A DNA stretch of 64,000 bases from Omphiscola glabra. Its lineage: Eukaryota; Mollusca; Gastropoda; Lymnaeidae. The notes below the pieces were generated by a model, which saw only the letters and a program-made list of their open reading frames with translations, made no database searches and was not told where the DNA came from. Shown in pieces: positions 33,801 to 45,800 of the stretch. The DNA lies in the NCBI GenBank assembly GCA_964017045.1, contig OZ024794.1, positions 1,877,501 through 1,941,500 on the forward strand, read 5' to 3'. Position numbers and translations under genes: made by a program. Position 1 is the stretch's first letter; the number at the start of each line of letters is the position of its first letter.

Positions 33801-36800
33801 ATAAAATAAATAATTAGTTAAGCAATCCTACACATCTAAATAATACTGATTAGTTACTGATAGGCTAACTGTGATCAATGTCAGAACATTATTTGCTAAT
33901 TGATGTTTATTAATTTTTTAATTCCATTCTAGCCCCCAATAAGTGCTACCGAGCCAAGCAAAAGTTAATTCTTCAGTGACAAGAAGTCAACTTCAACAGC
34001 AGAGGGAGTACTAAACAATGATTTGGATATGATCATAATTCAAAGCTTTTACCAATTTTCTTCTGTCTTCAGTGGGGTGGACAAATTGCAGAACACATAA
34101 CTTACAGCTGATTGCAAAACAAAATAGTCAATACTATGAATATAAAAATGACTTGATTGTGAGTGGTTAGATTCTTCATATCCACAACTGGATAACCAAG
34201 GCATTATCAATTATAGACTTTAAGGCTTGAAGGACAATGGCATGGACTATGAAAAGTTGCAATCTATGATATCTGCCATAACCTTAAAAACCCAGCTGCA
34301 CCGCAAAATTTATTACTGGCACAAAGTATAAAAATTGTGCTATGCAGAAGAACATTTATGAGCAAGTATCTGCCCAATCATTACATTTCTAAAAGACACA
34401 TAGCTCATTCCTCTCTGGTATGAGGGAATTCTTTGCTGAAAGAGGTACACAGAATATGTACAAAAGTTTCTACATAGCATTGCTGCCATGGAACTACTTA
34501 TGCTTCAATTTCAGTGATGTTGTCAACAACATAACCTTGTCATCTAAATATGGTTAAAAAGGATCATGGACAAAATATGTTTGATAGGGGGCTTTGGATA
34601 ACTTGTGTTATACTAGAATGCTGAGCAAAAAATTCTTAAACAACACAAATTAGCTTTATTCGAGCGGAAAATAAAAAATCTTTAAAAAAGTGATTTTGAC
34701 AGAGCACCTGAGGGAAGTTCAAGAAGGTGAAACCCATGTTCCTGGTGCATTTAACAGTTAAATAATATACCAAACCACCATGTCCATGTTGTGGAACAAA
34801 AAAAACTATGTAAAAGAACTTCATTTTCATAATAAACTTAAAATTTTTCACTTTTTAAGTTTAAAATTGATTTTTCTCAAAATTGTTTTTTTCTTTTGTT
34901 TTGTAACGTAGAATTCTAAAATCTCAGCTAATATACAAGCTAGAGTAATAAAATTTGGTGTGTATCTTCCTTTAACTATTTTGTGGGTACTGAGCTATTC
35001 AAAAATCAATTTGGTCTATTACTTTTTTTAAAATAATTTTTTTATTTTCCTAGGATTGTAAATTTTAAGCGTTTTTTGCCGATGCAAATTTTAAAAATTA
35101 AAAAAAAAATGTTTTCAAAAGTTTGAAGGAAATTAAACTAGCTCAGTACCTCTAAATATTATTGAAGTTCATGAATCAATAATTTTTTAAGCAATATGTA
35201 TGTTTGTTTTAAAAATTTTAGAACTCTACAAAAAGGTATTATTTTCAAGATGGCCGCCGTTGCCATGGAAACTATAAAATCTTTTTAAATTTTAAAGCAT
35301 GAAAATACATCTCCATTCATAGCTGGACATGACCATAATAAAATAGTTGTTCTAAGTTGGTTAATTAAAAAAAAAATTTTTTTGGTAGCCTACCCCCTTA
35401 ACAAACAACCACTGTCATCTCACTTCTGTATGTTATGAATAATTCAATAAAGTTCACAGCAGCATAAAAGCTGTTTTTCAATATGCATTCATTGCTATAT
35501 AACTAATTAGAATAAAATTATTTGTAAATTATTCCTTAATTTATAGATTCCAATTGGTTCCTATGCTTTTAGAGGACTCAACCAATCTAATAAAAAAAAA
35601 AAGCATATTTTTAGAGGATTTTTACTTTGTTATAGTCTAATTTTGTTCTTTTTTTAATGTCTTCAATTAGTTAATTTAATTGACTTAAAATGATAATGTT
35701 GAAATCAATGATCTTGTTATTGCTCCCAGAGCTAAGCTCCACTGACTACCACCTCCTTGGTGTTGACCTCACCCAACTCAACACACTGGAAGCAGCCCTA
35801 AAGATGTGCGGTCTTAACTTTGATGTTCCTACACTTCTGCTCTCAGAGTGTGTCATGACTTATATGACACGTAGATGGTAAATATTTCATATATCCGGAT
35901 CATAAAAAAGTTGCACTCACGATGAAGTAATCAGCTGTTTTTCTTTAAACTCACTTTTGTTGTTAGTTTCCCACCAAAACAAAACCGTTATATTTTGTGT
36001 GCATGTGGTTTTATCACTAACTAAGCAGCGGAGTCACCTATTTAATGTTCAAAAACATGTTCATATTCATTCATTAACTTCAATGTTTCTGAATTCAGCT
36101 CCACAGAGTTGGTGAAGTGGGCCTCAGAAACATTTGAAGAGGCTATATTTGGAATGTATGAACAGGTACTTAACCTACTTAGAGGCTATATTTGGAATGT
36201 ATGAACAGGTACTTAACCTACTTAGAGGCTATATTTGGAATGTATGAACAGGTACTTAACCTACTTAGAGGCTATATTTGGAATGTATGAACAGGTACTT
36301 AACCTACTTAGAGGCTATATTTGGAATGTATGAACAGGTACTTAACCTACTTAGAGGCTATATTTGGAATGTATGAACAGGTACTTAACCTACTTAGAAG
36401 CTATATTTGGAATGTATGAACAGGTACTTAACCTACTTAGAGGCTATATTTGGAATGTATGAACAGGTACTTAACCTACTTAGAGGCTATATTTGGAATG
36501 TATGAACAGGTACTTAACCTACTTAGAGGCTATATTTGGAATGTATGAACAGGTACTTAACCTACTTAGAGGCTATATTTGGAATGTATGAACAAGTACT
36601 TAACCTACTTAGAGGCTATATTTGGAATGTATGAACAGGTACTTTACCTACTTAGAGGCTATATTTGGAATGTATGAACATGTACTTAACCCTTTACAGT
36701 CCAAGCCTATTCAGCCTTTTCTAATCCTAGTGACCAAGCAAAGGGTCATAACTCCATTCTAAATGAAGGTTCTTTATCTAATTAATTTATAGAAAATAAA

Positions 36801-39800
36801 CTATAAGCAAGAAAATAAAATAAAAAATACCTAAATACAAATAAATGATTAAAGCAAAAGTTGCACCAAAAAACAGTTTCAGGGACACTAGATTTATGAA
36901 ATAGTGAAGCTTCATTAGTCCTAAGTTCTTTCAAAATTGTATCCAAGGCTTCGATAGCCATTTTTTACAGCGAAAAAATCGCAACTTTTAAAAAAATCGT
37001 AGAAAATCAGCCCCTAAAGACACTGCGGTCAAACTAGTATCAAAATAAATGCCGACAACGAGGCTTTCTTCCGGTAGAACTATAAATAGTAATGCGCAAT
37101 GAATTTCCGCTGTGCTAAGAACGAAAGTAAACAACCTCGCAGCGGGGCGAAGCGGGCGGGTTTGGCCGCAACGGACTGTAAGCTTAAGGAAAAAATCGGC
37201 GCATTTCGGGCGCATCGGACTGTAAAGGGTTAACCTACTTAGAGGCTATATTTGGAATGTATGAACAGGTACTTAACCTACTTAGAGGCTATATGTGGAA
37301 TGTATGAACAGGTACTTAACCTACTTAGAGGCTATATTTGGAATGAATGAACAGGTACTTAACCTACTTAGAGGCTATATTTGGAATGAATGAACAGGTA
37401 CTTAACCTACTTAGAGGCTATATTTGGAATGTATGAACAGGTACTTAACCTACTTAGAGGCTATATTTGGAATGTATGAACAGGTACTTAACCTACTTAG
37501 AGGCTATATTTGGAATGTATGAACAGGTACTTAACCTACTTAGAGGCTATATTTGGAATGAATGAACAGGTACTTAACCTACTTAGAGGCTATATTTGGA
37601 ATGTATGAACAGGTACTTAACCTACTTAGAGGCTATATTTGGAATGAATGAACAGGTACTTAACCTACTTAGAGGCTATATTTGGAATGTATGAACAGGT
37701 ACTTAACCTACTTAGAGGCTATATTTGGAATGTATGAACAGGTACTTAACCTACTTAGAGGCTATATTTGGAATGTATGAACAGGTACTTAACCTACTTA
37801 GAGGCTATATTTGGAAGTAATGAACAGGTACTTAACCTACTTAGAGGCTATATTTGGAATGTATGAACAGGTACTTAACCTAATTAGAGGCTATATTTGG
37901 AATGTATGAACAGGTACTTAACCTACTTAGAGGCTATATTTGGAATGTATGAACAGGTACTTAACCTACTTAGAGGCTATATTTGGAATGTATGAACAGG
38001 TACTTAACCTACTTAGAGGCTATATTTGGAATGTATGAACAGGTACTTAACCTACTTAGAGGCTATATTTGGAATGTATGAACAGGTACTTAACCTACTT
38101 AGAGGCTATATTTGGAATGAATGAACAGGTACTTAACCTACTTAGAGGCTATATTTGGAATGTATGAACAGGTACTTAACCTACTTAGAGGCTATATTTG
38201 GAATGTATGAACAGGTACTTAACCTACTTAGAGGCTATATTTGGAATGTATGAACAGGTACTTAACCTACTTAGAGGCTATATTTGGAATGTATGAACAG
38301 GTACTTAACCTACTTAGAGGCTATATTTGGAATGAATGAACAGGTACTTAACCTACTTAGAGGTTATATTTGGAATGTATGAACAGGTACTTGACCTACT
38401 TAGAGGCTATATTTGGAATGTATGAACAGGTACTTAACCTACTTAGAGGCTATATTTGGAATGAATGAACAGGTACTTAACCTACTTAGAGGCTATATTT
38501 GGAATGTATGAACAGGTACTTAACCTACTTAGAGGCTATATTTGGAATGAATGAACAGGTACTTAACCTACTTAGAGGCTATATTTGGAATGAATGAACA
38601 GGTACTTAACCTACTTAGAGGCTATATTTGGAATGAATGAACAGGTACTTAACCTACTTAGAGGCTATATTTGGAATGTATGAACAGGTACTTAACCTAC
38701 TTAGAGGCTATATTTGGAATGTATGAACAGGTACTTAACCTACTTAGAGGCTATATTTGGAATGTATGAACAGGTACTTAACCTACTTAGAGGCTATATT
38801 TGGAAGTAATGAACAGGTACTTAACCTACTTAGAGGCTATATTTGGAATGTATGAACAGGTACTTAACCTAATTAGAGGCTATATTTGGAATGTATGAAC
38901 AGGTACTTAACCTACTTAGAGGCTATATTTGGAATGTATGAACAGGTACTTAACCTACTTAGAGGCTATATTTGGAATGAATGATCAGGTACTTAACCTA
39001 CTTAGAGGCTATATTTGGAATGAATGAACAGGTACTTAACCTACTTAGAGGCTATATTTGGAATTTATGAACAGGTACTTAACCTACTTAGAGGCTATAT
39101 TTGGAATGTATGAACAGGTACTTAACCTACTTAGAGGCTATATTTGGAATGTATGAACAGGTACTTAACCTACTTAGAGGCTATATTTGGAATGTATGAA
39201 CAGGTACTTAACCTACTTAGAGGCTATATTTGGAATGAATGAACAGGTACTTAACCTGCTTAGAGGCTATATTTGGAATGAATGAACAGGTACTTAACCT
39301 ACTTAGAGGCTATATTTGGAATGTATGAACAGGTACTTAACCTACTTAGAGGCTATATTTGGAATGTATGAACAGGTACTTAACCTACTTAGAGGCTATA
39401 TTTGGAATGTATGAACAGGTACTTAACCTACTTAGAGGCTATATTTGGAATGAATGAACAGGTACTTAACCTACTTAGAGGCTATATTTGGAATGTATGA
39501 ACAGGTACTTAACCTACTTAGAGGCTATATTTGGAATGAATGAACAGGTACTTAACCTACTTAGAGGCTATATTTGGAATGTATGAACAGGTACTTAACC
39601 TACTTAGAGGCTATATTTGGAATGAATGAACAGGTACTTAACCTACTTAGAGGCTATATTTGGAATGTATGAACAGGTACTTAACCTACTTAGAGGCTAT
39701 ATTTGGAATGTATGAACAGGTACTTAACCTACTTAGAGGCTATATTTGGAATGTATGAACAGGTACTTAACCTACTTAGAGGCTATATTTGGAATGTATG

Positions 39801-42800
39801 AACAGGTACTTAACCTACTTAGAGGCTATATTTGGAATGAATGAACAGGTACTTAACCTACTTAGAGGCTATATTTGGAATGTATGAACAGGTACTTAAC
39901 CTACTTAGAGGCTATATTTGGAATGAATGAACAGGTACTTAACCTACTTAGAGGCTATATTTGGAATGAATGAACAGGTACTTAACCTACTTAGAGGCTA
40001 TATTTGGAATGTATGAACAGGTACTTAACCTACTTAGAGGCTATATTTGGAATGTATGAACAGGTACTTAACCTACTTAGAGGCTATATTTGGAATGAAT
40101 GAACAGGTACTTAACCTACTTAGAGGCTATATTTGGAATGTATGAACAGGTACTTAACCTACTTAGAGGCTATATTTGGAATGTATGAACAGGTACTTAA
40201 CCTACTTAGAGGCTATATTTGGAATGTATGAACAGGTACTTAACCTACTTAGAGGCTATATTTGGAATGTATGAACAAGTACTTAACCTACTTAGAGGCT
40301 ATATTTGGAATGTATGAACAGGTACTTAACCTACTTAGAGGCTATATTTGGAATGTATGAACATGTACTTAACCCTTTACAGTCCAAGCCTATTCAGCCT
40401 TTTCTAATCCTAGTGACCAAGCAAAGGGTCATAACTCCATTCTAAATGAAGGTTCTTTATCTAATTAATTTATAGAAAATAAACTATAAGCAAGAAAATA
40501 AAATAAAAAATACCTAAATACAAATAAATGATTAAAGCAAAAGTTGCACCAAAAAACAGTTTCAGGGACACTAGATTTATGAAATAGTGAAGCTTCATTA
40601 GTCCTAAGTTCTTTCAAAATTGTATCCAAGGCTTCGATAGCCATTTTTTACAGCGAAAAAATCGCAACTTTTAAAAAAATCGTAGAAAATCAGCCCCTAA
40701 AGACACTGCGGTCAAACTAGTATCAAAATAAATGCCGACAACGAGGCTTTCTTCCGGTAGAACTATAAATAGTAATGCGCAATGAATTTCCGCTGTGCTA
40801 AGAACGAAAGTAAACAACCTCGCAGCGGGGCGAAGCGGGCGGGTTTGGCCGCAACGGACTGTAAGCTTAAGGAAAAAATCGGCGCATTTCGGGCGCATCG
40901 GACTGTAAAGGGTTAACCTACTTAGAGGCTATATTTGGAATGTATGAACAGGTACTTAACCTACTTAGAGGCTATATTTGGAATGTATGAACAGGTACTT
41001 AACCTACTTAGAGGCTATATTTGGAATGAATGAACAGGTACTTAACCTACTTAGAGGCTATATTTGGAATGAATGAACAGGTACTTAACCTACTTAGAGG
41101 CTATATTTGGAATGTATGAACAGGTACTTAACCTACTTAGAGGCTATATTTGGAATGTATGAACAGGTACTTAACCTACTTAGAGGCTATATTTGGAATG
41201 TATGAACAGGTACTTAACCTACTTAGAGGCTATATTTGGAATGAATGAACAGGTACTTAACCTACTTAGAGGCTATATTTGGAATGTATGAACAGGTACT
41301 TAACCTACTTAGAGGCTATATTTGGAATGTATGAACAGGTACTTAACCTACTTAGAGGCTATATTTGGAATGTATGAACAGGTACTTAACCTACTTAGAG
41401 GCTATATTTGGAATGTATGAACAGGTACTTAACCTACTTAGAGGCTATATTTGGAATGTATGAACAGGTACTTAACCTACTTAGAGGCTATATTTGGAAT
41501 GAATGAACAGGTACTTAACCTACTTAGAGGCTATATTTGGAATGAATGAACAGGTACTTAACCTACTTAGAGGCTATATTTGGAATGAATGAACAGGTAC
41601 TTAACCTACTTAGAGGCTATATTTAGAATGTATGAACAGGTACTTAACCTACTTAGAGGCTATATTTGGAATGTATGAACAGGTACTTAACCTACTTAGA
41701 GGCTATATTTGGAATGTATGAACAGGTACTTAACCTACTTAGAGGCTATATTTGGAAGTAATGAACAGGTACTTAACCTACTTAGAGGCTATATTTGGAA
41801 TGTATGAACAGGTACTTAACCTAATTAGAGGCTATATTTGGAATGTATGAACAGGTACTTAACCTACTTAGAGGCTATATTTGGAATGTATGAACAGGTA
41901 CTTAACCTACTTAGAGGCTATATTTGGAATGAATGATCAGGTACTTAACCTACTTAGAGGCTATATTTGGAATGAATGAACAGGTACTTAACCTACTTAG
42001 AGGCTATATTTGGAATTTATGAACAGGTACTTAACCTACTTAGAGGCTATATTTGGAATGTATGAACAGGTACTTAACCTACTTAGAGGCTATATTTGGA
42101 ATGTATGAACAGGTACTTAACCTACTTAGAGGCTATATTTGGAATGAATGAACAGGTACTTAACCTACTTAGAGGCTATATTTGGAATGAATGAACAGGT
42201 ACTTAACCTACTTAGAGGCTATATTTGGAATGTATGAACAGGTACTTAACCTACTTAGAGGCTATATTTGGAATGTATGAACAGGTACTTAACCTACTTA
42301 GAGGCTATATTTGGAATGTATGAACAGGTACTTAACCTACTTAGAGGCTATATTTGGAATGAATGAACAGGTACTTAACCTACTTAGAGGCTATATTTGG
42401 AATGTATGAACAGGTACTTAACCTACTTAGAGGCTATATTTGGAATGAATGAACAGGTACTTAACCTACTTAGAGGCTATATTTGGAATGTATGAACAGG
42501 TACTTAACCTACTTAGAGGCTATATTTGGAATGAATGAACAGGTACTTAACCTACTTAGAGGCTATATTTGGAATGTATGAACAGGTACTTAACCTACTT
42601 AGAGGCTATATTTGGAATGTATGAACAGGTACTTAACCTACTTAGAGGCTATATTTGGAATGTATGAACAGGTACTTAACCTACTTAGAGGCTATATTTG
42701 GAATGTATGAACAGGTACTTAACCTACTTAGAGGCTATATTTGGAATGAATGAACAGGTACTTAACCTACTTAGAGGCTATATTTGGAATGTATGAACAG

Positions 42801-45800
42801 GTACTTAACCTACTTAGAGGCTATATTTGGAATGAATGAACAGGTACTTAACCTACTTAGAGGCTATATTTGGAATGAATGAACAGGTACTTAACCTACT
42901 TAGAGGCTATATTTGGAATGTATGAACAGGTACTTAACCTACTTAGAGGCTATATTTGGAATGTATGAACAGGTACTTAACCTACTTAGAGGCTATATTT
43001 GGAATGAATGAACAGGTACTTAACCTACTTAGAGGCTATATTTGGAATGTATGAACAGGTACTTAACCTACTTAGAGGCTATATTTGGAATGTATGAACA
43101 GGTACTTAACCTACTTAGAGGCTATATTTGGAATGTATGAACAGGTACTTAACCTACTTAGAGGCTATATTTGGAATGTATGAACAAGTACTTAACCTAC
43201 TTAGAGGCTATATTTGGAATGTATGAACAGGTACTTAACCTACTTAGAGGCTATATTTGGAATGTATGAACATGTACTTAACCCTTTACAGTCCAAGCCT
43301 ATTCAGCCTTTTCTAATCCTAGTGACCAAGCAAAGGGTCATAACTCCATTCTAAATGAAGGTTCTTTATCTAATTAATTTATAGAAAATAAACTATAAGC
43401 AAGAAAATAAAATAAAAAATACCTAAATACAAATAAATGATTAAAGCAAAAGTTGCACCAAAAAACAGTTTCAGGGACACTAGATTTATGAAATAGTGAA
43501 GCTTCATTAGTCCTAAGTTCTTTCAAAATTGTATCCAAGGACTCGATAGCCATTTTTTACAGCGAAAAAATCGCAACTTTTAAAAAAATCGTAGAAAATC
43601 AGCCCCTAAAGACACTGCGGTCAAACTAGTATCAAAATAAATGCCGACAACGAGGCTTTCTTCCGGTAGAACTATAAATAGTAATGCGCAATGAATTTCC
43701 GCTGTGCTAAGAACGAAAGTAAACAACCTCGCAGCGGGGCGAAGCGGGCGGGTTTGGCCGCAACGGACTGTAAGCTTAAGGAAAAAATCGGCGCATTTCG
43801 GGCGCATCGGACTGTAAAGGGTTAACCTACTTAGAGGCTATATTTGGAATGTATGAACAGGTACTTAACCTACTTAGAGGCTATATTTGGAATGTATGAA
43901 CAGGTACTTAACCTACTTAGAGGCTATATTTGGAATGAATGAACAGGTACTTAACCTACTTAGAGGCTATATTTGGAATGAATGAACAGGTACTTAACCT
44001 ACTTAGAGGCTATATTTGGAATGTATGAACAGGTACTTAACCTACTTAGAGGCTATATTTGGAATGTATGAACAGGTACTTAACCTACTTAGAGGCTATA
44101 TTTGGAATGTATGAACAGGTACTTAACCTACTTAGAGGCTATATTTGGAATGAATGAACAGGTACTTAACCTACTTAGAGGCTATATTTGGAATGTATGA
44201 ACAGGTACTTAACCTACTTAGAGGCTATATTTGGAATGTATGAACAGGTACTTAACCTACTTAGAGGCTATATTTGGAATGTATGAACAGGTACTTAACC
44301 AACTTAGAGGCTATATTTGGAATGAATGAACAGGTACTTAACCTACTTAGAGGCTATATTTGGAATGTATGAACAGGTACTTAACCTACTTAGAGGCTAT
44401 ATTTGGAATGTATGAACAGGTACTTAACCAACTTAGAGGCTATATTTGGAATGAATGAACAGGTACTTAACCTACTTAGAGGCTATATTTGGAATGTATG
44501 AACAGGTACTTAACCTACTTAGAGGCTATATTTGGAATGTATGAACAGGTACTTAACCTACTTAGAGGCTATATTTGGAATGTATGAACAGGTACTTAAC
44601 CTACTTAGAGGCTATATTTGGAATGAATGAACAGGTACTTAACCTACTTAGAGGCTATATTTGGAATGTATGAACAGGTACTTAACCTACTTAGAGGCTA
44701 TATTTGGAATGAATGAACAGGTACTTAACCTACTTAGAGGCTATATTTGGAATGAATGAACAGGTACTTAACCTACTTAGAGGCTATATTTGGAATGTAT
44801 GAACAGGTACTTAACCTACTTAGAGGCTATATTTGGAATGTATGAACAGGTACTTAACCTACTTAGAGGCTATATTTGGAATGAATGAACAGGTACTTAA
44901 CCTACTTAGAGGCTATATTTGGAATGTATGAACAGGTACTTAACCTAATAAGAGGCTATATTTGGAATGAATGAACAGGTACTTAACCTACTTAGAGGCT
45001 ATATTTGGAATGTATGAACAGGTACTTAACCTACTTAGAGGCTATATTTGGAATGTATGAACAGGTACTTAACCTACTTAGAGGCTATATTTGGAATGTA
45101 TGAACAGGTACTTAACCTACTTAGAGGCTATATTTGGAATGAATGAACAGGTACTTAACCTACTTAGAGGCTATATTTGGAATGTATGAACAGGTACTTA
45201 ACCTACTTAGAGGCTATATTTGGAATGTATGAACAGGTACTTAACCTACTTAGAGGCTATATTTGGAATGTATGAACAGGTACTTAACCTACTTAGAGGC
45301 TATATTTGGAATGTATGAACAGGTACTTAACCTACTTAGAGGCTATATTTGGAATGTATGAACAGGTACTTAACCTACTTAGAGGCTATATTTGGAATGT
45401 ATGAACAGGTACTTAACCTACTTAGAGGCTATATTTGGAATGAATGAACAGGTACTTAACCTACTTAGAGGCTATATTTGGAATGAATGAACAGGTACTT
45501 AACGTACTTAGAGGCTATATTTGGAATGTATGAACAGGTACTTAACCTACTTAGAGGCTATATTTGGAATGTATGAACAGGTACTTAACCTACTTAGAGG
45601 CTATATTTGGAATTTATGAACAGGTACTTAACCTACTTAGAGGCTATATTTGGAATGTATGAACAGGTACTTAACCTACTTAGAGGCTATATTTGGAATG
45701 TATGAACAGGTACTTAACCTACTTAGAGGCTATATTTGGAATGTATGAACAGGTACTTAACCTACTTAGAGGCTATATTTGGAATGAATGAACAGGTACT

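Noticed and set aside
36988..43807. 75-codon - frame present three times
   Set aside because: Identical because it lies inside the three MITE copies; no domain, no start context.
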